Below, piece by piece: positions 1-9,879 of a DNA stretch of 64,000 nucleotides. The notes beneath the pieces were generated by a model that was given only the letters and a program-made list of their open reading frames with translations, did not search any database and had not been told where the DNA came from. This DNA is from Bacillota bacterium (GTDB lineage Bacteria; Bacillota; Clostridia; Acetivibrionales; DTU013): NCBI GenBank assembly GCA_023409735.1, contig JAEYRB010000050.1, forward strand, positions 62,001 to 126,000, read 5' to 3'. Both the position numbers and the translations under genes were made by a program. The first letter of the stretch is position 1, and each line of letters opens with the position of its first letter.

Positions 1-3000
1 GGAATTTTGAAGCCCCGAAACAGCAAGAGCTCAGAAACCGAAGCCAAGCTTGAGCTAATCAGGTATGACTATTCCGGATATGATGAAAACGTGTCAGTTC
101 TAAGCTCAAAAAAGGTGAAGATCTCCTCCAACGGTACATTTTCCGGCAGTCTTAATCTTGCAAACTACAATCCCGGCGGCTATAATATCCGGCTAGTCAT
201 GGGCGATCAAACCGTAATAATGCAGCAGTATCTACAGGTAATTGAGTATACTAAGCCTGCTTACAAAATAGATATAACATCGAACCATAACTTCATGTAT
301 GCTTGGGAAGAGAACAATTTTAAGATCAATGCAGCCTTCTTCGAGGGAACACCTGCATCAGGAATAAAGCTGGATTATAATTGCTATGTTGGTGGAGGCT
401 TTAATAAGGAAGGTCAATTGACCAGCGACGAAACAGGTTCCTCCACCCTATCTATTGTCCCGGACTCCGGGGAAAAAGGCTGGAGACCGACATCAATGAA
501 TCTCAGGGTCAGCAACAGTGAAGCTGAGGAGCAGCAGGTCAATGCATACAGCAATGTTCTTGTATTCCCTAAGGATACAATGATAGAAGTCAATAGTTCA
601 ATGGATGGCCAATCTGTTAAAGCTGAAATATTGACAAGCATGATAGACCTGACAAAGCTTGGCGACTCCAAAGCAAATTACTACTCTCAGGATGAATACA
701 GAGGTGCCCCTGTGAACATGAGTGTTACTGCTACACTTTATGAGAGCCATTATGAAAAAATAGTAACCGGTACCTATTATGATTACATCAATAAGGTTAC
801 CCGTGAGAAGTATAATTATGAAGAGGTCAAAAATGTCATAAATAAATATACCTTCACTACAGTAGACGGCAAGCATGAAATCAATTTTACTGCAGACAAG
901 GATAAATGGTATTACCTTGAGATCAGTTGCAAAGACTCGGCAGGACGTTCAATAACCGAGACTGAATATCTAAACACCTGGAATTATTACAATATGTACA
1001 ATCAAGACAAATATACAATAGAAACCGGATACAACAAATACAAGCTCAACGAAAAGGTCAACCTGAATGTTAACTATAATGGTGAGACTGCTCCAAGCAG
1101 CAACAGATACCTCTATGTCCGCTTAATGAATGGAATTCTGGACTTCAGTGTGGTAAATGATCCATCTTACAGCTTTGTTTACGATAAAAGCCTTATACCA
1201 AATATGTATGTTAAGGCTGTATGTTTTGACGGTATCCGCTTACATGACATAGGCATGCAGCAATACATCTATGACAGCAATGAAAAGAAGCTTGACATAA
1301 GCGTTACTGCTGATAAGGAAAGCTACAAGCCAGGAGATACAGTTAATCTTTCATTTAGTGTGAAGGGCCCTGATGGCAAGCCATGCAGCTCTGAAATAAA
1401 TATAAGCGTAGTTGATGAGGCACTGTTTAGTTTGTGGCAGCAAAACGTGGATATTCTCTCAGGACTATACTCACCGGCAGTATCAAGTGGATTAATGTCC
1501 GAATATATCACAACAGACAAAGATGAGAATTCCGGCAATGGAATGGCCGAGGGCGGTGAAGGAGGAGATGCATATACCAGAAGTGACTTCAAGGACAGCG
1601 CACTATTTACTTCTGTTACGTCAGGAAGCAACGGAAAAGCCGAAGCAAGCTTTAAGCTGCCTGACAATCTGACTTCCTGGAGAGTAACCTATCAGGCTGT
1701 TACAGATAAGCTCGAAGCAGGCAGCGGCAAAATAAATGTTTCTTCTAAGCTTCCATTCTTTGTCGACACCATATTTAACAAGGTGTACATTACCGGCGAT
1801 ACTCCATCCATAATAGTGAGAGCTTATGGTACAGAGCTTGATAGTAATGCTCAGGTCAGCTATAAGGTTTATCTGGATAATGGAACTGCAACTAAAGAGT
1901 ACAGCGCAGTCGGCAAGGCTGCTGCTAATACGGAGATAGCTTTGGACAGTCTTACTGCAGGAAGCTACACTATAAGAGTCGATGGTACAAGTGGAAAGCT
2001 AGTAGATTCGATGAAAGAAAGCTTCAAAGTATCTGACAGCCTTTTGGAGACATCAAAAACAGACTATATCACACTATCGGATACTACATCACTGACAAGC
2101 AATACTAAGGGCTTGACCTCACTCATTTTCTATGGCGAAGAGTCGTCACTATTGTATAACGAGCTTTACTCGCTTTACTGGAGCTGGGGTCAGAGGCTTG
2201 ACCAAAAGTTAGCTGTTAAGGTATCAGGGGAACTGCTGCAGAAATATTTCGGAGAAGAAATTGATACCAGTGCAGATTTTGATATTAGTAAATACCAGAC
2301 TGATGATGGTGGCTTCGCCCTTCTCACTTATGACAGCAGCAACCCTGCACTGTCAGCTGAGGTTTGTTCACTAGCTGCCGACAGTGTAGATAATGCAGCT
2401 CTGGCATTATACTTCAGAAGGATCCTCGAAAATGAATCATCACCTGCAGAAGATATTGCGTATGCATATTGGGGGCTTGCTTCTCTCCATGAGCCGGTGC
2501 TTCTTGATATAAGAAACCTTCTTGAGGATGAAGGTCTTACAATAAAGCAAAGGCTGACACTTGGTATGGCACTTGCTGAAGTAGGCGATTATCAGGGCGC
2601 TCGTGACATTTATGACTCTGCTATGAAGAAAGCCGGCACAGTTAATGATACACTAGCATGGATCGATACAGGCACAAGAGATGAAAGTATAGATGCTACA
2701 TCGCTTTGCTCACTTATTGCTCTTAAGACAAACGCTCCCGAAAAGCTAAAGCTTTTCAAATATATTAAAAATAATTCTACATCTGAACTACTTGTTAACA
2801 TGCAGCGCATGATGTTCGTAAAAAACATTATTAAGAATGCCGGCCTTAATAACAGCTTCACTTATGAAATTGATGGGGTAAAGAAGAATGTCGAGCTTAA
2901 AAACGGCAGCTATTACAGGCTTACCGTTACGCCTGATATGCTTGGTAGGCTTAAATTCAGTAGTGTAAACGGCAAGGTGCTGGCAGCAGTATCATACACA

Positions 3001-3429
3001 GCCCCGGTAAGCGAAGCATATACATCAAAGGATAGCCCAATTTCAATTAAGCGTGAATACAGCATCAACAATACGGTAACAACAGCATTTAAACGCTCTG
3101 ATCTGATAAAGGTAACAATTACACCATCATTCTCAGAATTATCACCGGATGGCTATTATGAGATCACAGACATTTTGCCTGCAGGCTTCAGATATGTCCG
3201 TAACGACCATTATACCGCAGATGACTATTGTTATCCTGATGAGGTAACAGGACAGAAGATTGTTTTCGGGTACTATTATAATAAGAACGGCAAAAATACA
3301 AAGAGCATTACCTACTACTGCAGAGCCGCAACACCCGGCACATATACTGCCGACAATGCAGCAATCCGGCACAGCAGCAGCAATATTACGGGCTTTGCTG
3401 ATAGAACAGGCGTTACTATAAGCAACTAA
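1..3429 (+). CDS. Bacterial alpha-2-macroglobulin-like protein, 5' end outside the window
   Basis: The reading frame is open to the first base, so the gene starts upstream; about 1,140 residues are visible. Beta-sandwich MG-type domains fill the first 450 residues, ending in the family hallmark SVVDEALFSL. An acidic, Gly-rich bait-like stretch follows (about residues 505-525), then an A2M domain (LPDNLTSWRV near 555), then an alpha-toroid-like region (about 700-930) and a C-terminal beta domain. Family members are large secreted or envelope-anchored proteins that trap proteases. The CxEQ thioester motif expected at the start of the toroid is not seen; the matching place reads SWGQRLDQ, so covalent trapping is unlikely. 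The MEMO-family gene begins 19 bases downstream, probably in the same operon. The family call is firm; the biological role is inferred. Confidence 0.85.
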   Translation, partial: GILKPRNSKSSETEAKLELIRYDYSGYDENVSVLSSKKVKISSNGTFSGSLNLANYNPGGYNIRLVMGDQTVIMQQYLQVIEYTKPAYKIDITSNHNFMYAWEENNFKINAAFFEGTPASGIKLDYNCYVGGGFNKEGQLTSDETGSSTLSIVPDSGEKGWRPTSMNLRVSNSEAEEQQVNAYSNVLVFPKDTMIEVNSSMDGQSVKAEILTSMIDLTKLGDSKANYYSQDEYRGAPVNMSVTATLYESHYEKIVTGTYYDYINKVTREKYNYEEVKNVINKYTFTTVDGKHEINFTADKDKWYYLEISCKDSAGRSITETEYLNTWNYYNMYNQDKYTIETGYNKYKLNEKVNLNVNYNGETAPSSNRYLYVRLMNGILDFSVVNDPSYSFVYDKSLIPNMYVKAVCFDGIRLHDIGMQQYIYDSNEKKLDISVTADKESYKPGDTVNLSFSVKGPDGKPCSSEINISVVDEALFSLWQQNVDILSGLYSPAVSSGLMSEYITTDKDENSGNGMAEGGEGGDAYTRSDFKDSALFTSVTSGSNGKAEASFKLPDNLTSWRVTYQAVTDKLEAGSGKINVSSKLPFFVDTIFNKVYITGDTPSIIVRAYGTELDSNAQVSYKVYLDNGTATKEYSAVGKAAANTEIALDSLTAGSYTIRVDGTSGKLVDSMKESFKVSDSLLETSKTDYITLSDTTSLTSNTKGLTSLIFYGEESSLLYNELYSLYWSWGQRLDQKLAVKVSGELLQKYFGEEIDTSADFDISKYQTDDGGFALLTYDSSNPALSAEVCSLAADSVDNAALALYFRRILENESSPAEDIAYAYWGLASLHEPVLLDIRNLLEDEGLTIKQRLTLGMALAEVGDYQGARDIYDSAMKKAGTVNDTLAWIDTGTRDESIDATSLCSLIALKTNAPEKLKLFKYIKNNSTSELLVNMQRMMFVKNIIKNAGLNNSFTYEIDGVKKNVELKNGSYYRLTVTPDMLGRLKFSSVNGKVLAAVSYTAPVSEAYTSKDSPISIKREYSINNTVTTAFKRSDLIKVTITPSFSELSPDGYYEITDILPAGFRYVRNDHYTADDYCYPDEVTGQKIVFGYYYNKNGKNTKSITYYCRAATPGTYTADNAAIRHSSSNITGFADRTGVTISN

Positions 3430-3448
3430 CATTAGGAGGCGAAGAGAA

Positions 3449-4702
3449 ATGGCAGAGTATGGTTCTAGACTATTTACGGTTTTAATAGTGGGCGTACTCT
3501 GTCTCTTTTCAATAGCTGCATCTATGCACCTGATCAATATAGAAGCAATAAATGACGACACTATTTCATCTGCCGAACAAAGCATGACTGATATATCACA
3601 AGAAACTCTGGCAAGGGATTTAATTTTCGACGAAGGTACGGGAAATGCATCAGCAGATGGAAGTGCCTCGGAAGGTGCAGAAAGTACCACCGCAAAGGTT
3701 GGGAGCATCTCCGAAGGTGGAGATACTATACCCACGAAGGATGGCACAGACAAAGCAGCAGATAATATTTCAGTTGAAGCTGCAGATAATTCTCTATCGC
3801 AAGTACCCAAAGCGAAACTTGAAGAGAGTAAAGAAGGCGACACAGATTCAATTAATAACACCATCTCCACTCTACCAACATATACAGGAACTCTTCGCTG
3901 CCTTTACTACAACGAAAAGGATTTTCACAATTCTGTCATTGCCGCAAAGAAGGCCGAAAAGGTTATTGAGAATAAACTTGGCAGTTCAAAAGCAGCAGGT
4001 GGAATTGTCCCACATCATCTCCTCGCAAGCGATATGATCGCATGCTTCTTTGAAGCTCTTGCAAAAAGCTCTCCCAAAACCGTTGTTGTGATTGCACCTA
4101 ATCACAACAGAGCAGGCCTTACACAAATACATGTCTGCAAGCAAAGCTGGTCCACCGCATATGGCACTCTTGATGCTGATACTACACTGACGGACAGACT
4201 TATCAATGAGCTTGGAGCACGTCAAAGTACAGAATTAATGGAAAGTGACCATTCCATTTCAGCTCTGGTACCATACATCAAGTATTACCTGCCCGATGTT
4301 AAGATAGTTCCGATTTTGCTGCATGGCGATTATTCATCTGATGCCTCAGTAAAGCTTGGCGAACTGCTGGCTGACGAAATGTCTAAAACCCCTGATATAA
4401 CCATTGTGGCATCTGTAGATTTTTCGCATTATTTAGATGCTAAAACGGCATTTAAAATGGATGAAAAAACACTGGATGCAATAACATCAACCAATATACA
4501 AGCCATTAGTATGATGGGCAATGACAATCTTGATTCACCTGCGTCTATAATTGCTCTTCTGACTGCAATGAGTAAAAATGGCACGCCAATACCTACCATA
4601 TTAGATCACAACATTTCATCTAATATCACAGGTCGCGGAGCTGATTATACAACGAGCTATTTTACAATGCTTTTTAACCATAAAAGTGACAATCAACCAT
4701 AA
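3449..4702 (+). CDS. MEMO-family (AmmeMemoRadiSam system protein B-like) protein with N-terminal membrane anchor
   Basis: The start has a strong ribosome site (AGGAGG, 9 bases upstream). The 417-residue product begins with a single hydrophobic helix (about residues 7-27), so the rest is probably outside the membrane. Residues 30-140 form a Ser/Thr/Glu/Ala-rich low-complexity linker. The MEMO domain runs from about 150 to 412, with the His-bearing motifs IVPHHLLAS, APNHNRAG and ESDHSIS and the later SVDFSHYLDA; in the family such histidines line a metal-binding pocket related to class III dioxygenases. Bacterial MEMO proteins are usually cytosolic and found near AmmeMemoRadiSam A or radical SAM genes; none is nearby here. 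It follows the A2M-like gene closely, suggesting a joint envelope role. Substrate unknown. Confidence 0.85.
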   Translation: MAEYGSRLFTVLIVGVLCLFSIAASMHLINIEAINDDTISSAEQSMTDISQETLARDLIFDEGTGNASADGSASEGAESTTAKVGSISEGGDTIPTKDGTDKAADNISVEAADNSLSQVPKAKLEESKEGDTDSINNTISTLPTYTGTLRCLYYNEKDFHNSVIAAKKAEKVIENKLGSSKAAGGIVPHHLLASDMIACFFEALAKSSPKTVVVIAPNHNRAGLTQIHVCKQSWSTAYGTLDADTTLTDRLINELGARQSTELMESDHSISALVPYIKYYLPDVKIVPILLHGDYSSDASVKLGELLADEMSKTPDITIVASVDFSHYLDAKTAFKMDEKTLDAITSTNIQAISMMGNDNLDSPASIIALLTAMSKNGTPIPTILDHNISSNITGRGADYTTSYFTMLFNHKSDNQP

Positions 4703-4734
4703 TTTATTTGGACAAGAAATATTCATAAAATTTA

Positions 4735-4763
4735 TTAACATTTTCCGTGTTTAAGGTTATAAT
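4735..4763 (+). promoter_or_regulatory. Sigma-A type promoter of murA
   Basis: TTAACA at 4735-4740 and a perfect TATAAT at 4758-4763 are separated by exactly 17 bases. Transcription would start near 4770, leaving about 44 bases of leader before the ATG at 4814. This argues against using the in-frame GTG at 4775, which would sit almost at the RNA 5' end. Confidence 0.75.
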
Positions 4764-4813
4764 AATTATGTTACGTGATTGTTACAATAAGATGGAAAGC
4801 AGGATATAAACTA

Positions 4814-6115
4814 ATGAGATGGCTTGAAGTAAATTGCTCCAAACCACTAAGCGGAAACATTAAGATACCCGGTTCAAAGAACAGCTCTCTGGCATTACTT
4901 GCCGCTTGCTGTCTTGCAGAAGAACCTGTATGCTTTACCAATATTCCCGAGATATCAGATATTAATGTTGTTTCCAAGATTTTGAAAAGCATTGGTGCAA
5001 CCGTTACAAAGAACAATTCTTCATTTACTATAGATCCACGTACTATTTACACTGCAGATATAAGCCCCGAGCTTTCCTCTGCATTTCGAGCCGCATATTA
5101 TTTTGTAGGCGCTCTCCTTGTTAAGCATAAAAAAGTATCTATCGGTTACCCCGGCGGCGATAATTTTATATCACGTCCTATTGATCAGCATATAAAGGGA
5201 CTTAAAGCCTTGGGTGCAACTATCACAAGCTATGATAATTACTATACCGTTGAGGCTGATAAGCTTACGGGCGCTGAAATATTCTTTGATGTAGTCACCT
5301 GCGGCGCAACCATTAACGTTATGCTTGCAGCAGTCCTTGCAAGCGGCAAGACTACACTTTATAATGCCGCTAAGGACCCTGAGGTAGTAGATACAGCAGT
5401 GCTCCTTAATAAAATGGGAGCTCATATATATGGCGCAGGCACCGACACAATAAGAATACAAGGTGTATCTCAGCTTGGCGGATGTGTTCACTCAGCTGCT
5501 CCCGACAGGTTGATAGCCGGTGCTTATTTAATGTCTGCCGGCATTACCGGTGGTGTTGTAACCGTAAGGGATATAATTCCCGAACATCTGGAATCATGTA
5601 TGTCCAAGCTGACTGAGATAGGACTTGAATTCGAGAAAAGTGAAAACAGCATAACGGCATACGGCGGGGGAAGAATAAAGGCTTCCAGAGTCAGGACAGG
5701 TAAGTTTCCTATGTTTGAAAGCGATTTTCAGCAGCCTGTCACTGTTCTTCTTTTAAAAGCTGCGGGCAGGAGCACTATCTCCGATAAAATATACCCTAAG
5801 CGATTTAATCACTGTGAGCAGCTTAACCGAATGGGTGCAGATATCTCTGTCAGAAACGGGATTGCCCGTATAAACAGTCATCGCAGGCTCATAGGAGCAT
5901 GGGTACATGCAGGAGATATCAGAGCCGGTACGTCCTTAGTACTTGCAGGTCTCATGGCGGAAGGTACCACAAGGATAACGGGAGTTGAGCATATAGAACG
6001 TGGCTACGAGGATATAGTAAAGGATTTCAGGTGTCTAGGTGCAGATATATCTCTCCGCTGCGGAGATTATATGAATACAGCTGATGTAGATGCAGTTCCC
6101 CTGTTGCAGAAATAG
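4814..6115 (+). CDS. murA: UDP-N-acetylglucosamine 1-carboxyvinyltransferase (MurA) with Asp in place of the loop cysteine
   Basis: MurA transfers enolpyruvate from PEP to UDP-GlcNAc, the first committed step of peptidoglycan synthesis, in the cytosol. The 433-residue product has the substrate-binding Lys in KIPGSKNSS (residues 17-25), a late Asp in FESDFQQPV and the Arg of RAGTSLVLAG. In the mobile loop the usual PGGC is PGGD (Asp116, codon 5159-5161), aligned by the following SRPIDQHI. The same Cys-to-Asp change is known in mycobacterial and chlamydial MurA, which are active but insensitive to fosfomycin. The start at 4814 is preferred over GTG 4775 because of promoter position and an AGGA motif about 10 bases upstream. 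It could be a second MurA paralogue; no other copy is in the window. Confidence 0.9.
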   Translation: MRWLEVNCSKPLSGNIKIPGSKNSSLALLAACCLAEEPVCFTNIPEISDINVVSKILKSIGATVTKNNSSFTIDPRTIYTADISPELSSAFRAAYYFVGALLVKHKKVSIGYPGGDNFISRPIDQHIKGLKALGATITSYDNYYTVEADKLTGAEIFFDVVTCGATINVMLAAVLASGKTTLYNAAKDPEVVDTAVLLNKMGAHIYGAGTDTIRIQGVSQLGGCVHSAAPDRLIAGAYLMSAGITGGVVTVRDIIPEHLESCMSKLTEIGLEFEKSENSITAYGGGRIKASRVRTGKFPMFESDFQQPVTVLLLKAAGRSTISDKIYPKRFNHCEQLNRMGADISVRNGIARINSHRRLIGAWVHAGDIRAGTSLVLAGLMAEGTTRITGVEHIERGYEDIVKDFRCLGADISLRCGDYMNTADVDAVPLLQK

Positions 6116-6167
6116 ATTGACATTTGGAATATTGAATATGGCAATAAAATTTGAATAAGAAACATTA

Positions 6168-6205
6168 ATAGCTGTAGCAGAATAGTTTTGCTGCAGCTAT
6201 TTTTA
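6168..6205 (+). terminator. Rho-independent terminator of murA
   Basis: A 12-bp stem (ATAGCTGTAGCA with TGCTGCAGCTAT, one G-U pair) with a 9-base loop is followed by five bases rich in T. It lies 52 bases after the murA stop codon. Confidence 0.8.
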
Positions 6206-6234
6206 CTCTAAATTAAAATATTCAAGCAAGAGTC

Positions 6235-6279
6235 AGAAAGCAGAGACTACGCATGGTACATACTTAGCCTCTGCTTTCT
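6235..6279. repeat. 11-bp inverted repeat between convergent genes
   Basis: AGAAAGCAGAG at 6235-6245 pairs with CTCTGCTTTCT at 6269-6279 around a 23-base loop. There is no T-run on either side, so a terminator role for the SLH gene is only possible. Confidence 0.5.
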
Positions 6280-6322
6280 ATAAACACAGCTGTTATAGAA
6301 AATACTGATCATAGAAAGTCAT

Positions 6323-8665
6323 TTATGTCGTCTGTACAACAATCACACGAACCTGTGCCCCGGTGGAAAGAGTTCTGTCATAATATACCTTCATTGGCAT
6401 GCCGGATGAAAGTGCTGTCAAGAGACCTTCCTCACCGCTGATCCATTTTCCCATGTTGGATATGTATATCTGCACATTATCATTTACCGGGATTTCATAA
6501 TCGCTCACAGTAGCATACCAATCTCCATTGCTTTGGAAAAATGCTTCAGAACCGATTTTGCCTGAAGGAATCAGCGAGGTGACGCTGGCAACATCCTGAT
6601 AGGTAGTGTTGTAGGCTCGCAGCGCAATACCGACATATGTGCCTGTTTCTAAAGCACGTGTATATAAATATTTATTGCTTTCTCCATTGTTATTACCATT
6701 TGTAATCGTCGCAGCATTGTACCACACAGACAAGGTCGGCAGTGAGCTTAGATTTATGCCGCTTTGGTTTGGGTAAAATGTAAACTTCCCATAGTCATAA
6801 CAGTTACCTGTCACATCGTGTAGTAGCAGGATATCTACCTGTCCGGTAGAATTGAGGTGGTAATAGTTAACGTAGGAGAAAGGAAGCGACGTCGTCCAGT
6901 TAATTTCTGTAAAATCAGACGAGCTGACACCAAGTTCACCGGAGAGGCTGTATACGTAGCTGACAGGGCTGCCCTTTCCTGCCTGCTCATAGATTGCGCA
7001 GGAAGGTGCTATCTTATATGAGCCAAGCATATTCGCCGAGATATCCAGCTTGCCGGTGTCATTCGGTGTAGCATATGCATAGCAGCTCAGTTCATTTCTA
7101 AACGTTTGTCTGACTCTTACCAGCATACCGCGAAGCACATCGTCAGCGTAAATATCGTCAGCAGTCAGCACAATTCCGCTTCCACAAAGAGTGACAGAAC
7201 TACCATCCATAGCTAAAACGCCTATCATTTCATTCGAAATCTTGGAATCTACCGTCGCTGCCGCCACCTTGCAGTCATCAGTGAGCATAATTGTGATGTA
7301 ACTGCCCAAGGAGAAATCCTTCAGCGTATCCCACGCAGCTTCGAGGACTGAGAACTCGTGCCCCGCTACAGTAATGGTTTCAGCACTGTCAACGCTTGGA
7401 GACGCTGCCTCAATGCAGCCTGTAACACGATAGTCAGAAGCACAGAGCGTCCTTGTAGCCTTGTCGTAATAAGCAACATCGTACTTCGCCAAATCATCTT
7501 GCTGTGCTGTGGAGCCATTCTTCGTAATTTTATAGCCGCCTGTCACACCAAGCTTGCGTGCAAGCTCGCTACCAACGGTGTTTGTCTCTGCAACAACTAC
7601 CTCGGTACTAATCCCGGATGTCCCTGTGGAGAGATAGACATATTGTACCGCGCCATCGTTATCATAGTAGAGTCTTGCCGTTTTTCCTGTCTGAGCGTTA
7701 ATATAGCCGGTGTTGTTCCATGTGTAGATGTCGCTCCCTGCAATAACTCTCGCCTTACCGGTAATACGATATGTCTCACCGCTTGCATCCGTGATGCCAG
7801 AGGTTTTGGCGGAGGATATTGTCACATCCTTAAATTCGTTTGCCGAAGGCATGAAACCGACCACTTTTCCGGCACTGTTCAGCAACAAATCACCAATATA
7901 TCCCTCGAGATCTGAGGATATTGAATTTTTCTGGCTAAAATACTCCACGGATGCACCGGCGTCTGTAACGTTGCATGCCATGAGCTGTCCGGACTCCACA
8001 CCGTTTATGGCATTCACATTGAGGACAATGACCGTCTGTGTAGATGAGACTCCACTAATGGTCTTGAAATATACAGCGTCAGAACCGTTTTTTTCTGTTT
8101 CCAGTGTGTTATATAGAAGTTCAGCCGTTTGTCCCCGAGTGACAGTACTATATGCGCTAAGAGCCAGCCCTTTATCCAGCTCTAACTCATGGGCAAAGTT
8201 TGTATAGTCAGTAGGCCAGGCCTTACCGATATCATTCTCCGTAAAGCCGAGGAGCCGGAGTAGAATGGTTGCCACCTGGCCATAGGTTACAGAATCGTCA
8301 GGACCGAATTTTCCGTTTCCATACCCATTGACAAGCTTTTCACTATAGGCTAAATTCACATAGCCTGTATACCAAGCACCAGGTTTCACATCGGTGAACA
8401 GTGTCTTGTAAGAATTTACTGCCACCTTGTCCTCCAGTCCCACCATCCGAACCACGAGTGCGCAGAACTGTGCCCGATTCAGAATGGAATCCGGATTATA
8501 TTTATCACCTCCAACACCGTCCACTATGCCCATGCTCTGAAGGACCGAAGCTGCCAGCGCAGTATCTGAGTCATTAATATCGGAAAATGCAGCCGACACA
8601 TTGTTAACAAGCGTCCCACAAATCAACAATAGTGTTAGGATAATTGATAATAATTTCTTTTTCAT
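6323..8665 (-). CDS. S-layer homology (SLH) domain surface protein
   Basis: The 780-residue product starts with a cleavable signal peptide (MKKKLLSIILTLLL... ending near VSAAFS). Three SLH modules follow: about residues 27-80, 88-140 and 145-195, with the typical FSDI/FTDV openings, NRAQFCALVVRM and TYGQVATILLRLLG helices. SLH modules bind pyruvylated secondary cell-wall polymers and hold proteins on the cell surface. The remaining 580 residues are beta-rich with no family I recognise. The gene begins 17 bases downstream of the MacB-like permease and has a good ribosome site (GGAGG), making it the last gene of a four-gene operon with an ABC export system. This context suggests that it is the surface component or a client of that system, which is inference. 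Confidence 0.88.
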   Translation of the reverse strand: MKKKLLSIILTLLLICGTLVNNVSAAFSDINDSDTALAASVLQSMGIVDGVGGDKYNPDSILNRAQFCALVVRMVGLEDKVAVNSYKTLFTDVKPGAWYTGYVNLAYSEKLVNGYGNGKFGPDDSVTYGQVATILLRLLGFTENDIGKAWPTDYTNFAHELELDKGLALSAYSTVTRGQTAELLYNTLETEKNGSDAVYFKTISGVSSTQTVIVLNVNAINGVESGQLMACNVTDAGASVEYFSQKNSISSDLEGYIGDLLLNSAGKVVGFMPSANEFKDVTISSAKTSGITDASGETYRITGKARVIAGSDIYTWNNTGYINAQTGKTARLYYDNDGAVQYVYLSTGTSGISTEVVVAETNTVGSELARKLGVTGGYKITKNGSTAQQDDLAKYDVAYYDKATRTLCASDYRVTGCIEAASPSVDSAETITVAGHEFSVLEAAWDTLKDFSLGSYITIMLTDDCKVAAATVDSKISNEMIGVLAMDGSSVTLCGSGIVLTADDIYADDVLRGMLVRVRQTFRNELSCYAYATPNDTGKLDISANMLGSYKIAPSCAIYEQAGKGSPVSYVYSLSGELGVSSSDFTEINWTTSLPFSYVNYYHLNSTGQVDILLLHDVTGNCYDYGKFTFYPNQSGINLSSLPTLSVWYNAATITNGNNNGESNKYLYTRALETGTYVGIALRAYNTTYQDVASVTSLIPSGKIGSEAFFQSNGDWYATVSDYEIPVNDNVQIYISNMGKWISGEEGLLTALSSGMPMKVYYDRTLSTGAQVRVIVVQTT

Positions 8666-8682
8666 ATAGAAATCCTCCGTTG

Positions 8683-9879
8683 TTATTCATATCGTAATGC
8701 GTCAATAGGATTGAGAACCGCCGCTTTCCGAGCCGGCAGGTATCCGAAAATGATACCGATGGCTGCGGAAGCACCAAATGCAAGGCTGATAGATGAAATT
8801 GTAGGCGTTACTGCCATTTCAACCTCCAACATAGCGCTAACAACAATCGTAGCCAGTGCAGACAATCCATAGCCTAGAGCAATACCCAAAATACCACCTA
8901 TTGTACTGATGACCGCAGCCTCGATCACAAACTGGGACAGAATGTAGCGTTCCTTCGCCCCTAACGCCTTGCGAATACCAATCTCCCTTGTTCGTTCGGA
9001 AACAGATACCAGCATAATGTTCATGATGCCCACACCGCCGACAACAAGGGATATACCCGCAATGACAGCAAGAACAGTAATAACAACATTGATCATCTCT
9101 GTCATCGTGTCTAGCATCTGGGACATGCTCATAACTTTGTAGGCATCCTCAGAACGCAGTCGCTCAAAAAGTGAGTTTTCCATCGCATCCATCGCATCAT
9201 CAACGGTATCCTCAGATACGATTGTAACTGTGTAGCTGGAAACATTTCCACTCTTGTTTAAGCGCACTGCTGTTGAATAGGGCAAGTAAATCGCGTCGTC
9301 GGTACCACCCTCATCCGGCTCGTCATCCTCCTGAGAGAGAACACCCACAATTGTAAATTGGTTTCCATCTATTCGGACACTCTGGCCGACCGCTTCACCG
9401 TTGTACCAAACACTGTTAATGTAGCTCCCCACAACGCAGACACGGGTGCGGTTTTCCATGTCAATATATCTCAGGCCTCTACCGACATTTACTGTGTATC
9501 CTTTAATATCAAAATAGCTTTCGCCCACGCCGGTAACAGAAGTCTCATCCAGCGTCTCATCACCTACCTTTACTGTTCCCTGCATGGATACTGTTGGAGA
9601 TAGCTCTTTAAAATATTCAGAGTTCTCTTCCACGATCTCATACATATCATCAACGGAGAGCTTATGCGTAGTACCTCGTCCTGTAAGATTAACAGTAATG
9701 GTGTTAGTTCCCATGCCCTGGAACATACTTGTCATATACCCCTCCATGCCGCTGCCAATGCCAATGATGACCATAACGGCGGAGATACCGATGATGATGC
9801 CAAGCATTGTCAAGAATGCTCTTGCTTTACTACTACGTATATTTTGAAACGCAAGGGAAAAGCTTTCTCTAAGTTTCAT
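8683..9879 (-). CDS. MacB/FtsX-family ABC transporter permease
   Basis: The 398-residue protein has the MacB plan: an N-terminal transmembrane helix (about residues 20-45), a large extracytoplasmic domain of about 230 residues, and three C-terminal helices. The FtsX signature surrounds SVSERTREIGIRKALGA near residue 300. Such permeases do not conduct solute themselves; they couple ATP hydrolysis to movement of an extracytoplasmic substrate such as a peptide, lipoprotein or antibiotic. The start codon overlaps the ATPase stop by 4 bases (ATGA), a sign of translational coupling. Substrate unknown. Confidence 0.9.
   Translation of the reverse strand: MKLRESFSLAFQNIRSSKARAFLTMLGIIIGISAVMVIIGIGSGMEGYMTSMFQGMGTNTITVNLTGRGTTHKLSVDDMYEIVEENSEYFKELSPTVSMQGTVKVGDETLDETSVTGVGESYFDIKGYTVNVGRGLRYIDMENRTRVCVVGSYINSVWYNGEAVGQSVRIDGNQFTIVGVLSQEDDEPDEGGTDDAIYLPYSTAVRLNKSGNVSSYTVTIVSEDTVDDAMDAMENSLFERLRSEDAYKVMSMSQMLDTMTEMINVVITVLAVIAGISLVVGGVGIMNIMLVSVSERTREIGIRKALGAKERYILSQFVIEAAVISTIGGILGIALGYGLSALATIVVSAMLEVEMAVTPTISSISLAFGASAAIGIIFGYLPARKAAVLNPIDALRYE

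Noticed and set aside
3142..3870. 242-codon minus-strand frame across the A2M/MEMO junction
   Set aside because: It lies opposite two convincing genes, has a Ser/Ala/Val-rich shadow composition and no ribosome site.
1..6115. AmmeMemoRadiSam A or radical SAM partner for the MEMO protein
   Set aside because: No such gene within the window; only the A2M-like and MurA genes flank it.
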